The notes: generated by a model from the sequence alone, not told the origin. A stretch of 64,000 nucleotides of DNA from Ruminococcus bromii (GCF_002834235.1 NZ_NNBY01000031.1:62001-126000), one strand, 5' to 3'; shown: positions 19,398 through 28,470, counted from the stretch's first letter. A program made the numbers and translations.

Positions 19398-20201
19398 ATG
19401 CTTGAAATCAAGAATGTATGGAAAACCTTTAATAAAGGCACAGTAAACGAAAAGCAGGCACTCTGCGGAGTTAATCTCACCCTCAATGACGGCGATTTTT
19501 GTACGGTAATCGGCGGTAACGGTGCAGGCAAATCAACAACACTCAACGCAATTGCAGGCGTGTGGCCTGTTGACTGCGGTCAGATTCTCATTGACGGCAA
19601 GGATATTTCCGCATTGCCCGAGCATAAAAGAGCGCCGTACCTCGGCAGAGTATTTCAGGACCCGATGACAGGCACGGTAGCCGATATGGAAATTATAGAA
19701 AACCTCGCAATTGCCGCAAGACGAGGCAAGAAAAGAGGACTTTCATGGGGCGTAAAGGCTGACGAAAGATTTCGTTACCGTCAGATGCTTGCAGAGTTCG
19801 ACCTCGGACTTGAGGACAGAATGTCATCAAAAGTAGGACTTCTCTCGGGCGGTCAGCGTCAGGCAATAACACTCCTTATGGCAACAATCAAAAAGCCAAA
19901 GCTTCTCCTGCTTGACGAGCATACAGCCGCCCTTGACCCGAAAACAGCCGCAAAGGTGCTTGAACTTTCCGACAAAATCATTGCCGAAAACAATCTTACG
20001 GCACTTATGGTAACTCATAATATGCATGACGCAATTACTCACGGCAACCGTCTTATTATGATGAGTGACGGCAAAATTATCCTCGATATCTCAGGCGAAG
20101 AAAAGAAAAATCTTACGGTTGAACACCTCCTCGAAATGTTTGAAAAAGCAAGCGGTTCAAAGCTTGAAAACGACCGTATGCTTTTAAGTAAGGATAAATA
20201 A
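19398..20201 (+). CDS. ABC transporter ATP-binding protein
   Basis: A 267-residue ATPase: Walker A GGNGAGKST, signature LLSGGQRQA, Walker B KLLLLDEHTAALD, and H-loop MVTHNMHDA. AAGGAGGG ends about 8 nt before the ATG. It energises the importer of the two preceding genes. A terminator 28 nt after the stop closes the operon. Confidence 0.96.
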   Translation: MLEIKNVWKTFNKGTVNEKQALCGVNLTLNDGDFCTVIGGNGAGKSTTLNAIAGVWPVDCGQILIDGKDISALPEHKRAPYLGRVFQDPMTGTVADMEIIENLAIAARRGKKRGLSWGVKADERFRYRQMLAEFDLGLEDRMSSKVGLLSGGQRQAITLLMATIKKPKLLLLDEHTAALDPKTAAKVLELSDKIIAENNLTALMVTHNMHDAITHGNRLIMMSDGKIILDISGEEKKNLTVEHLLEMFEKASGSKLENDRMLLSKDK

Positions 20202-20229
20202 TCAAAATCATATAATTTCAAACAAAATG

Positions 20230-20254
20230 CCCGACACCGCAGTCGGGTATTTTT
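20230..20254 (+). terminator. Terminator of the ABC importer operon
   Basis: CCCGAC (20230-20235), loop ACCGCA, GTCGGG (20242-20247), then TATTTTT. Confidence 0.85.
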
Positions 20255-20594
20255 ATTTGTATATGAAACTATGCACGGTTATCCGTAGCTGTGCCCGTTG
20301 GACTGCCGTCACGCAAAGGCGGAAAATTTTCCGTTAAACTGATTTTATAATGTTACTGTACAACATTCAAATATTGAACTTTCAGCAAAATAACATTATC
20401 AAATTTGTAACACACGGCAGAACAATTTCTTAATCGGAATAATTAAAAACACCGATATATAGACGAATTCTACAAAAAACGCACCATAACTTGTGCATAA
20501 CATAAAAATATCTTGTCAAAACGGCAAAACTGAATGTAAAAACAAACACAAAACTATCACATTAAACAAACACAATAAAATTATTGCAACCTAA
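20255..20594. other. Long gene-free stretch with a palindrome
   Basis: No credible coding sequence is seen. The first ~85 bases are less AT-rich than the rest. They hold short inverted repeats (ACGG/CCGT near 20275-20286) and a perfect 14-bp palindrome, CGGAAAATTTTCCG, at 20320-20333. The remainder is AT-rich. No known riboswitch or tRNA was recognised. Confidence 0.5.
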
Positions 20595-20623
20595 TTGAAA
20601 AAATCAATCTAAAATGGTATAAT
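20595..20623 (+). promoter_or_regulatory. Strong sigma-A promoter of the giant secreted protein
   Basis: TTGAAA (20595-20600), 17-bp spacer, TATAAT (20618-20623) and an extended -10 TG at 20615-20616. Transcription from near 20630 gives a leader of about 200 nt. Confidence 0.88.
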
Positions 20624-20640
20624 CTACTATAAAGAATATG

Positions 20641-20793
20641 GGTTAGTGTTCACATTTTGACTGAAACAAGCTCAAGGACACATTTTTTAGCTAAAGACAC
20701 GGCACTTTTTGTAAATTAGCAACAAAATCCCGTGGCTTTGCCGATTATGTTTCACCGTTGGTCAGGCGGTAAATGTCAACCCCGAACCTAACC
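20641..20793 (+). ncRNA. Structured 5' leader of unknown class
   Basis: Long-range pairings close the element: GGTTAG (20641-20646) with CTAACC (20788-20793), then ACATTT (20652-20657) with AAATGT (20771-20776). Inside are a hairpin CACGG/CCGTG (20698-20702, 20730-20734) extended by TTTTGT/ACAAAA, and ACCG/CGGT (20754-20757, 20767-20770). The layout suggests a multi-branched regulatory RNA. The element ends 22 nt before the ribosome site of the giant gene. No known family was identified. Confidence 0.5.
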
Positions 20794-20827
20794 AAAACCA
20801 AAATATTCGGTTATGGAGGTAATATTT

Positions 20828-23800
20828 ATGAAAACAAAAATTTCTCATTTAGGCAGAAGCACTGTTTCCGTCATCCTTGCGGTAATGATGCTCCTGTCAA
20901 CAATGCTTATCGGCACTGTTTCAACAGTTAATGCTGTCACTAAGACTTTTGAAGCCGTAAATCTTGTTGGTAATATTAACGGTAACACTAAATGGGATTC
21001 AACTAAGTATCCTTTTACTTTTGATGAAACAACAGGTTATTGGTATTTAGACATTACCATTACACAGTCGAGTGAATTTAAAGCTCGTGTCAATAAGGAT
21101 TGGGTTATTAGTTTCGGTGCTTCTGGTGGTGGCAACTATATTATATCTGAAATTGGTGATTACAGAATCTCCGTTAAAGACGGTGCTGAAAATGGTACTG
21201 AACTTACTGTACAAAAGACAGTAAAAAAAGTTGCTGATAGTGTAACTCTCACAGCTAACCCTACATCTGTAAAAGTCGGAAATTCCGTTACTCTTACACC
21301 TACAGTAAGTGGTGCAAAATCGGATAATCTTACTTATACTTATAAAAAGACATCTGATGGCACAGCAACTGAAGAAAAGAATGCTGACAATTCTCTTACT
21401 GTAACCCCGACTGTAGCCGGCACTTATAAGTATACGGTCACAGTTTCAGCAGACGGTTGTTCGCCTGTTACAAGCAACGAGGTTAGTTTTACAGTAACTG
21501 ATTCTGTTAAATATTATATTGGCGGTAGATTTAAGGGTGAAAGTTGGAATCCCAACAGAACTGATATGCAATTTGTGAAGGTGGACGGAGAGTCCAATCT
21601 TTATAAATATGAAACAAATATGACAGTATCTCAACTTTCTCAAAATGTTGATAACGCTAAACAATATTTCTTCATTCATACAGGTAATGGTAACGAGAAA
21701 GTATATTATGCGAGTAGTGATAGATTAGGTCATACATTTCATAAGAATTCTATTAACAATCAGTTGACGCTAAAGTATTATCCTACTAAAGCGGATGATG
21801 AAAAAAATTATATAAAATTTGATGATGTAGCTGATAGTTCATCAAATGTAGTTCTGTATCTTGACACATCAGATAAGGATAACTTAAAGCTTTACTATTC
21901 TGCTGATATTGAACCGGACTACAGAATCACAGGTAATCTGTCAGCAATTGGCGAATGGAATGGTTATGATAGTGCTTTAAAATTCGATACCGCTGAATCA
22001 GACGGTTCATATAGTAAAGTAATTACTGTTACAGATGATGATGTAAACAATAAGTTTTTTAAGCTGATTAAGTCGGAGAATGGTTCGGACAAATATTATG
22101 GTCCGAACGATAGTACATATGATATTATTTCGAGTAATTCATCAGTTACAGCGTATGACACATTCGAAGGTTCAGGTGAAGGTAACGACTTCTATTTTAG
22201 TAAAGCAGGCACATACAAGATTCATTATATTGTAAAGACTGGTAAAAATACACCAAGTGTTTGGGTAGAGGAAAATACCACAAAATACAATGTTACTGTA
22301 GCAGAAAATATAAAGTCAATTGCGTCTGTTAATAAGACAAAGGCTGCAAAAGGCGAAAAGGTTACTGTTACTGCAACCTCGATTCCGCAAGGACAGATTC
22401 TTAACACGGTAACTGTTGTGGGTGAAGATGGTAGTACTCCAATTGAAACCACCGTAAGTGGCAACACCGCAACATTTGCAATGCCTAATCAGAATGTTAC
22501 CGTAACAAATGTAACATTCCGTACCGCAAACACATACACAGTAACATTCAGTTCAAGTGACGATAAATTCGGTACTGTTTCCGCTGAATACAACGGAACT
22601 GATTTCACTTCCGGTACAACAGTAACCGAGGGTGATGAAGTAACATTCACTGCAAAACCAAAGGATGGCTACGCTCTTTCCGACTGGACTGTAAACGGTG
22701 TATCAGCTTCTTCAACAGCTAATCCGTATACAATTACAGTCCAAAAAGACACAACCGTAGTCGCTAACTTTAAAGTAGAAGATTCAGGTACAATCGTGAA
22801 TGATATGTACTTTTTGTATGGTAGCACTAACAACCCAACAAGTTGGGAAGGACAGCAGGGATATAATCAATCAGGATATGGAAAGTATAATGTTTATAAA
22901 AAAGACGGAAAATATATAGTAACTCTTAATAAAGAACATTATAAGCAACTGTATTTTGCTTTTTCAACATCTAACTATTATAAGAACATGACACCAAAGG
23001 ATAAACTTGCCGGTGTAAATCCTGATAATCCTGTTGATTTACGTCTTGTCACCACCAGTAAAGAAAGTTTTAATGCAGATAATACCCAATATGTATTCGG
23101 TATGATGAGTGTTGTAAGTGAAAATTCTGAATATATCGGAGATATAAAAATCATCTACGACCCGATTGCTAATACATATACGGTAAAAGCTACCAAAGAT
23201 AGTGTTTCTGATACAACCGTAAATATTACAGGTAAAGACGGTACAATTCGTGCAGGCTTTACTAATACTGGTGATAAAAAAACTACCGCTGTTTTAGGTG
23301 ATACAACTCTTTCAATAACAACTCCTGATGATAAAATAATTACTGCATCTGATTCATACAAGATTGATGGTAAAAATCGTGCTGTTACTGCTAAGAAAGT
23401 TCCTTATGGCTCAACAGTAACCGTTACAACCACAATTGACCCTGACGCAACCTTTGCAGGTCACAATGGCAGTGATTACTATGTTAAGGGATTCAGCGTA
23501 AACGGTATCTTTGGCGGAGTTCTTTCACAGACTGAAGGTAAAAATCATAGTAGTGATGTATATACTTATACTTTTGAAGTAAATCAAGAGATTTATGGTT
23601 CAAAGCTTGAAATCACTCCTGTGTATTTCCTTAAAGATGATGCTAACTGCGTATATTTCTACATTGAGAACTACGATTCTGCAAAACAAATTTGGGGCAA
23701 TACTCCTTCATGTTATGTATATTATGGTAGTGGTACTACAACATTAGAAGCATTAGGCTATTACCCCGGACAACCAATGGTTGACTACAACGGTTCTATC

Positions 23801-26629
23801 TTTACTCAGATTCCTAAATCTATAGACAATGGTGATACCCCAGAAAAAATTACAGGTATGACGCTTAATAACTATGTTTGGGACGATATTCATAGTGCTT
23901 ATAACGGTAAAGATCAAAAAAGTGATAATGCACAGACATACGACTACGATGATTTTGTTAAGATAGCTGATAGCAGTGTTAATGCTGATAACATTATTTA
24001 TCGTTTTAAGTATAATACACACGATAATGTACCAGGCGCTACATTAGCTACTTCTGATGCTGATGCTGCCGGTTGGGAAGTATTCCTCGACTACCAGAAT
24101 TATCCGACAGATATTTTTGGTAATAGAATTGGTAATGATAAGCTTGACTATAAGGATACTGATAGTGTAACGAATAAGGATAATTACCTGTCAATTATTT
24201 CGGACGGTTATCAGAATAACTACATCGGTAAATATGCAACTGCGTGGAGCATTTATAACAAGGCTGGCAAAAGAGTGGCTACTATTCCTTCATCAGCTCT
24301 CTTGTATGCCCTTGACAAGACCGATGCGCAAATAAAAAAAGCCATTGATTCTGCATCAACTCCTGCTGACTTCCTCCCAGGTAAGGAAGATAGAGATAAA
24401 CATTGGGCAACATTTAAAACTTTATATGAAAATTATAAAGGTTTTTATGCTCAGATTAACTTTGAGGCAGCTATCAAAGGTGGTGCCGATTATGGCAATC
24501 GTCTTGACGGTCGTTGGTACTATACTAAGAGTCAACAGGAAATCACCGGTGAAATCAAGATTCAGTATGCAAATACCCTTGATGACTACAAAGTAGGCGG
24601 TTTCCAAGAAGATACATTTGCTGATGATCAAGCTTCATCAGTTGTCGGAAAGACAACAGGAGCAAGTGCATACTTTACCGATCCTACGAATAATGTAAGA
24701 AAACTTAAAACTGTAGCTGATAATACTCAGGATTATAAGTTTAAAGTTACTGCAACTTCAACTGCAGCATACACATTTGTTGGTTGGTACCGTCTTATTG
24801 ATGGTGATTACAAGGCAATCAATCCTTCAAATATGAGCAGTTTGACAGGTGCAGTTACACAAAATTCAGATGTAACGCTTGTTGCTCGTTATATCAAAAC
24901 TCCGGGCGGTTCAATGACCTTCCACCATTCATTGTACAACGGAACAAATGCAGGCGGCGGTAAAGCCACTACAGAAATTCAGGTTGTTGTTAAAGACAGC
25001 ACGGGTAAATCTCTTTATGATTCAGGCAAAATTGCCGGCACAGCTTCAATCGATAAGACTAAGATTGCTGAATTAGCAAAGCAAGAAGGTCTTACTGTAA
25101 CTGTTACTCTTTACACAACAACAAAGAACCTTTATAATTTCAATGGTTACTATTCTGCTGAAAACACAACAGATATAACTGCTTTTAAACCTACTTCTAC
25201 ACCAGTTGTTAGCGGAAACAGAACAGATGGCCTTGTAACTACATTAGACTATACGTTCTCGTTTGATAAATACTATAAGAAGTATGCAGACATTCTTACT
25301 GCTGCTGATGCGGGAACAGTATATTATAATTTCTATTCTGACATTACTTCTATTAAAGTACCGTATAAGGTTCAGTTCTCTTACACTGACAGAACGGGTG
25401 AACAAAAGTATTACAACAAGGCTGGTTATGTTGATCCCGAAGACACTTCATCATACACAATTGATGAGGCTACTACTAATGTTGAAGGTGTAGAATCACA
25501 TCCTGTAAAGGTAACTCTTACAGATAGCTTTATCCTTACTCTTGCACCGTATGAGTCAAACTTTACAAAGAATCTTACTTGGGATAATCCTACAGATTCT
25601 AAGCCTTTTGATTCATCAGTTAATAGCTCAATAGCGTCAGCTGTTGTTAATTCAACTCAGTCAGAAAGAACAATCCACCTTAATATTTATAAAGACAGTG
25701 AGGGTAATCCTACTCCGCTTATAAATAATGCTGGTACTTTTGCTCTTTACGAAAAAAATGGTTCATCTGAATTACCTTACGGTTCAGTGTTCTATGAACA
25801 AAATTCTGACGGAACTTATAAGTATGATATCACTGCTCTGAAAACATATAAAGATAAAGATAGTGGTAAAGAACTTCAGTTTATGTATTGGGCAATCTAC
25901 TCCGATCCGGACTGTAAAAATCTTGTTATTAATGCATACAACAGTGAAGGAAATTTCAGCTATGTAGCGTATGATAACTGTTGGATAGTTCCTGTTTATG
26001 GCGAAAGCTCAACTCCAGTTGCATCTGTTAAGGAAGTTTCTACTTCAACTCAGTTTATGGAAGTAACAAGAAATCAGTGGACAGCTGATACAAATTCCAA
26101 TTTTGCAGGATTTAACGCTGATAGTATGACTACACTTGATACAGCTAAAGATTTCATTAAGGAAAAAGGTGAAGACAAGCTTTACGCTGACTTTGTACTT
26201 AACTTTTTCTATAACGGCAAACAGCTTAGTGTATTTGATCCTGACAGCAAAAAGGTTAAGGCAGGCGTTCTTATTCAGAGGTTAGAACTTGATGAAAATG
26301 AGACTAGTACTGGATATATAACCGATTTGAATCATTATGCTAAAAAGTATGATAAGACTGCTCTTGAAAATGCTAAAAGTGATGCAATCCAAAAAATTAC
26401 AACTGGCACTTCTAATATTAAATCTGTAAAACAACAGATTAATAATAGTAGACTTGATAACAAGAACAGACTTCAGTATTATACTCTTTTTAAAAATGTC
26501 AAAGGTAATAATGATTGTGTATTTAGACTCTATACATATATCCAGTATACCGATGCAGATGGTAATTCGGCTGTTAAACTTAGCGATCCGGTTTACTTCA
26601 CATTTTATGATATTGCAAACAAGTCATAA
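20828..26629 (+). CDS. Giant secreted multi-module protein with carbohydrate-binding-like and Ig-like domains
   Basis: A 1,933-residue product from ATG 20828 (GGAGGT at 20815-20820; the in-frame ATG at 20813 overlaps this site). A signal peptide of about 36 residues ends at STVNA. Modules in order: a strand-rich module (about 40-125, ending EIGDYRISV); an Ig-like domain (about 136-225, SVTLTANPTSVKVGNSVTL); a module starting YYIGGRF (about 229-360); and a CBM20-like stretch (about 365-480, LSAIGEWNGYDSALKF). A bacterial repeat domain follows (about 568-649, GYALSDWTVNG and TTVVANF), then more than 1,200 residues of Tyr/Asn/Asp-rich strands with a further GWY...TLVARY repeat. No glycoside hydrolase catalytic motif, LPXTG signal, dockerin or cohesin was seen. 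Base use is more AT-rich than in neighbours. A role in binding starch or other glycans outside the cell is inference. Confidence 0.8.
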   Translation: MKTKISHLGRSTVSVILAVMMLLSTMLIGTVSTVNAVTKTFEAVNLVGNINGNTKWDSTKYPFTFDETTGYWYLDITITQSSEFKARVNKDWVISFGASGGGNYIISEIGDYRISVKDGAENGTELTVQKTVKKVADSVTLTANPTSVKVGNSVTLTPTVSGAKSDNLTYTYKKTSDGTATEEKNADNSLTVTPTVAGTYKYTVTVSADGCSPVTSNEVSFTVTDSVKYYIGGRFKGESWNPNRTDMQFVKVDGESNLYKYETNMTVSQLSQNVDNAKQYFFIHTGNGNEKVYYASSDRLGHTFHKNSINNQLTLKYYPTKADDEKNYIKFDDVADSSSNVVLYLDTSDKDNLKLYYSADIEPDYRITGNLSAIGEWNGYDSALKFDTAESDGSYSKVITVTDDDVNNKFFKLIKSENGSDKYYGPNDSTYDIISSNSSVTAYDTFEGSGEGNDFYFSKAGTYKIHYIVKTGKNTPSVWVEENTTKYNVTVAENIKSIASVNKTKAAKGEKVTVTATSIPQGQILNTVTVVGEDGSTPIETTVSGNTATFAMPNQNVTVTNVTFRTANTYTVTFSSSDDKFGTVSAEYNGTDFTSGTTVTEGDEVTFTAKPKDGYALSDWTVNGVSASSTANPYTITVQKDTTVVANFKVEDSGTIVNDMYFLYGSTNNPTSWEGQQGYNQSGYGKYNVYKKDGKYIVTLNKEHYKQLYFAFSTSNYYKNMTPKDKLAGVNPDNPVDLRLVTTSKESFNADNTQYVFGMMSVVSENSEYIGDIKIIYDPIANTYTVKATKDSVSDTTVNITGKDGTIRAGFTNTGDKKTTAVLGDTTLSITTPDDKIITASDSYKIDGKNRAVTAKKVPYGSTVTVTTTIDPDATFAGHNGSDYYVKGFSVNGIFGGVLSQTEGKNHSSDVYTYTFEVNQEIYGSKLEITPVYFLKDDANCVYFYIENYDSAKQIWGNTPSCYVYYGSGTTTLEALGYYPGQPMVDYNGSIFTQIPKSIDNGDTPEKITGMTLNNYVWDDIHSAYNGKDQKSDNAQTYDYDDFVKIADSSVNADNIIYRFKYNTHDNVPGATLATSDADAAGWEVFLDYQNYPTDIFGNRIGNDKLDYKDTDSVTNKDNYLSIISDGYQNNYIGKYATAWSIYNKAGKRVATIPSSALLYALDKTDAQIKKAIDSASTPADFLPGKEDRDKHWATFKTLYENYKGFYAQINFEAAIKGGADYGNRLDGRWYYTKSQQEITGEIKIQYANTLDDYKVGGFQEDTFADDQASSVVGKTTGASAYFTDPTNNVRKLKTVADNTQDYKFKVTATSTAAYTFVGWYRLIDGDYKAINPSNMSSLTGAVTQNSDVTLVARYIKTPGGSMTFHHSLYNGTNAGGGKATTEIQVVVKDSTGKSLYDSGKIAGTASIDKTKIAELAKQEGLTVTVTLYTTTKNLYNFNGYYSAENTTDITAFKPTSTPVVSGNRTDGLVTTLDYTFSFDKYYKKYADILTAADAGTVYYNFYSDITSIKVPYKVQFSYTDRTGEQKYYNKAGYVDPEDTSSYTIDEATTNVEGVESHPVKVTLTDSFILTLAPYESNFTKNLTWDNPTDSKPFDSSVNSSIASAVVNSTQSERTIHLNIYKDSEGNPTPLINNAGTFALYEKNGSSELPYGSVFYEQNSDGTYKYDITALKTYKDKDSGKELQFMYWAIYSDPDCKNLVINAYNSEGNFSYVAYDNCWIVPVYGESSTPVASVKEVSTSTQFMEVTRNQWTADTNSNFAGFNADSMTTLDTAKDFIKEKGEDKLYADFVLNFFYNGKQLSVFDPDSKKVKAGVLIQRLELDENETSTGYITDLNHYAKKYDKTALENAKSDAIQKITTGTSNIKSVKQQINNSRLDNKNRLQYYTLFKNVKGNNDCVFRLYTYIQYTDADGNSAVKLSDPVYFTFYDIANKS

Positions 26630-26642
26630 TAAATTTTAATTT

Positions 26643-26672
26643 GTATGTGCAGCAGGCAACTGTTGCACATAC
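26643..26672 (+). promoter_or_regulatory. Intercistronic hairpin after the giant gene
   Basis: GTATGTGCA (26643-26651) pairs with TGCACATAC (26664-26672), extended by CAG/CTG around a GCAA loop. No T run follows, so it is more likely an RNA-stability or processing hairpin than a terminator. It suggests that the small peptide gene is on the same transcript. Confidence 0.6.
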
Positions 26673-26694
26673 AGAATGAATTAAGGAGTTATTT

Positions 26695-26835
26695 ATGAAA
26701 AAAGAATATTTCTCCCCTGAATTTGAGCTTGTTAAGTTTCAATTTGAGGATGTAATTTTAGTAGGAAGCTTAACTGATGTTCCGGAAGTAGGAGACAGTA
26801 ATGGAGATAAGGTTGATGGCTTTGAAGAGGAATAA
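26695..26835 (+). CDS. 46-residue peptide resembling a RiPP leader/precursor
   Basis: ATG 26695 follows AAGGAG (26683-26688) by 6 nt. The product begins MKKEYFSPEFELVKFQFEDV, continues ILVGSLTDVPEVGDSNGD and ends KVDGFEEE. It has no signal peptide and is acidic at its C-terminus. The YxxPxF segment resembles the YxxPxL motif by which lasso-peptide leaders bind their recognition protein. Its end overlaps the start of the LRR-dockerin gene, so it is translated with its neighbours. An HprK-like P-loop gene, a partner type known from some lasso-peptide clusters, lies 0.9 kb downstream. No cyclase, PqqD-like protein or peptidase is nearby, so a RiPP role is only a hypothesis. It could be a small regulatory or secretion-related peptide. 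Confidence 0.6.
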   Translation: MKKEYFSPEFELVKFQFEDVILVGSLTDVPEVGDSNGDKVDGFEEE

Positions 26836-27700
26836 ACAGTTTTTTGTTTCGATAAAAAAGATTTCTGCTTTTATCTTCGCATTTTTGTTGGTGCTGATTT
26901 CTATATTTCAAATTTCTGCGGCTTCATATGAAACCGACGGCTTTGTATATTCTGTTTCCGATGGTAATGCGAGCGTAACCGGATATAAAGGTGATAAGAC
27001 CGATATTGTTCTTCCGCTTAAGCTCCAAAGCTGGTCGGTATCGGAAATTTCTGATTTTGCCTTTGTGGGAAAGACCGCAATAACATCGGTCAGGCTTAAC
27101 GAAGCAAGATATCTTAGAAGAATCGGTACTGATTCTTTTTACGGTTGTACTTCACTTGAATCAATTTCAATTCCTATCTGGGTGAGAGATTTTGGTGCTG
27201 CCGTATTTCAGAATTGCACAAGTTTGAAATCTGTTACCTTTAACTGTGTGCCGAGTAAAATTACCGATCAGATGTTTTACAATTGTACTTCTTTAGGCAA
27301 GGTATATTTACCTGCCGGTACAAGTGCGATTGGTAAGAGTGCTTTTGCTGAATGTGCATCACTGTCAGAGGTGTATATTCCTACATCCGTGACTTCTATT
27401 GCTTCTAACGCTTTCAGAAGCTCTCCGAATGTAACAATCAAGGGCAGTTACGGTTCTTATGCCGAGGAATATGCAAAGGCTAACAATATTCCGTTTAACG
27501 GCATTTCTGTTTATGATGTCGGTGATGTTAATATGGATGGCGGGATTAATATTTTAGATGCAACTCTTGTGCAGAAGTATGTTGTCGGTATTGTTGAACT
27601 TTCGGCAGAACAAAAACATCTTGCCGATTATAACAACGACGGTGACATCACAGTATTTGACGCAACGGGAATTCAGAAGTTTATCGTTCATTTAAACTAA
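26816..27700 (+). CDS. Secreted BspA-type leucine-rich-repeat protein with C-terminal type I dockerin
   Basis: A 294-residue product from ATG 26816 (GGAG 26803-26806); ATG 26801 is an alternative with GGAG at 26791. Both overlap the peptide gene. A signal sequence ends near QISAAS. Residues ~50-215 form LRR_5/BspA-type repeats (CTSLESISIPIWV, CTSLKSVTF, CTSLGKVYLP, CASLSEVYIPTSVTSI). The C-terminal ~60 residues are a dockerin with two calcium-binding F-hands (GDVNMDGGINILDATLVQKY and DYNNDGDITVFDATGIQKF). Dockerins bind cohesins on scaffoldins, so the protein probably joins a cell-surface complex such as a cellulosome or amylosome. The cohesin partner is not in this window. Confidence 0.9.
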   Translation: MALKRNKQFFVSIKKISAFIFAFLLVLISIFQISAASYETDGFVYSVSDGNASVTGYKGDKTDIVLPLKLQSWSVSEISDFAFVGKTAITSVRLNEARYLRRIGTDSFYGCTSLESISIPIWVRDFGAAVFQNCTSLKSVTFNCVPSKITDQMFYNCTSLGKVYLPAGTSAIGKSAFAECASLSEVYIPTSVTSIASNAFRSSPNVTIKGSYGSYAEEYAKANNIPFNGISVYDVGDVNMDGGINILDATLVQKYVVGIVELSAEQKHLADYNNDGDITVFDATGIQKFIVHLN

Positions 27701-27710
27701 CCAATAAAAA

Positions 27711-27743
27711 AACAGGCTCACTTTTTGTGAGTCTGTTTTATTT
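27711..27743 (+). terminator. Hairpin terminator between the dockerin gene and the HprK-like gene
   Basis: AACAGGCTCAC (27711-27721) pairs with GTGAGTCTGTT (27727-27737, one G-U pair), followed by TTTATTT. The next gene's ribosome site begins 2 nt later, so readthrough may still feed it. Confidence 0.75.
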
Positions 27744-27754
27744 CGGAGGACGCT

Positions 27755-28468
27755 TTGCCAAAATATTTAATAGCTGATTTTATCGTTGAAATTGAACCAA
27801 AATTTGATTACTTAAAAAAATTGTGCGAACCGTTTTTGTATGAAGGGGAGAGAATTGCAGATTTTTCTGCAATACCGTCAGACTCATACTTAAATTCCCT
27901 GTTGAGCCGTATGGTTGAAGGTTCAACCATTGATGAAGCCGAAGAATTTGCAACGGCGTCAATTTTTAACCGCAAAATAATTCACTGTGGTGCTATGCTT
28001 GTTCATTCCTCGGCACTTGTTTTTGACGGAAAAGCGTATTTGTTTTCCGCCGATTCAGGTGTCGGCAAATCCACTCATACAAAGATGTGGCTGAAAAGAT
28101 TCGGCTCAAAAGCTCATATTCTCAATGACGATAAGCCTGTTGTGAAAATTAAAAACGAAGTCCCGCTATGCTGTGGAACTCCGTTTGACGGCGGAAGCGG
28201 AATTGCTAACAACGAAACCGTTCCCGTAGGCGCTATAATATTTATAGAACGCTCAGACGATAATTTTGTTACAATTCACGACACAAATGAGATTGTACAA
28301 AGACTCTATAAATCAACTGTCAAATTTGTGAATAAGTCAGACGGAATGTCTTTGCTCTCAAATCTCGATAATCTTATTCGGCATACAAAATTTTATGTAC
28401 TGCATTGCAATACAGATGAGTGTGCCGTAGATGTTGCCTACAACAATATAATTAAAAACTGCAAATAA
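27755..28468 (+). CDS. HPr-kinase-like P-loop protein (PadeK/PEPCK-like fold)
   Basis: A 237-residue protein starting with TTG 27755, 4 nt after GGAGGA. About 85 residues of alpha/beta sequence are followed by HSSALVFDGKAYLFSADSGVGKST, holding a Walker A (about residues 98-107), and by ILNDDKPVV, which matches the second phosphate-binding motif of HprK-type kinases. Homologues of this size without the HprK N-domain are known as tailoring kinases in some lasso-peptide clusters and as uncharacterised genes elsewhere. True HprK is longer and carries a different signature, so this is not the carbon-catabolite kinase. Its nearest candidate substrate here is the 46-residue peptide. A bidirectional terminator separates it from ilvE. 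Confidence 0.75.
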   Translation: MPKYLIADFIVEIEPKFDYLKKLCEPFLYEGERIADFSAIPSDSYLNSLLSRMVEGSTIDEAEEFATASIFNRKIIHCGAMLVHSSALVFDGKAYLFSADSGVGKSTHTKMWLKRFGSKAHILNDDKPVVKIKNEVPLCCGTPFDGGSGIANNETVPVGAIIFIERSDDNFVTIHDTNEIVQRLYKSTVKFVNKSDGMSLLSNLDNLIRHTKFYVLHCNTDECAVDVAYNNIIKNCK

Positions 28469-28470
28469 AA

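Noticed and set aside
20305-20335. ACGCAAAGG segment reminiscent of a cyclic-di-GMP-I riboswitch core
   Set aside because: The companion GGCAAACC and GGCCTA elements are missing, and the stretch is upstream of the mapped promoter, so it would not be in the leader.
26600-26629. Sortase anchor at the C-terminus of the giant protein
   Set aside because: The end has no LPXTG, no hydrophobic helix and no positive tail.
27755-28468. Authentic HPr kinase/phosphorylase (hprK)
   Set aside because: The protein lacks the HprK N-terminal domain and is too short; only the P-loop kinase core resembles it.
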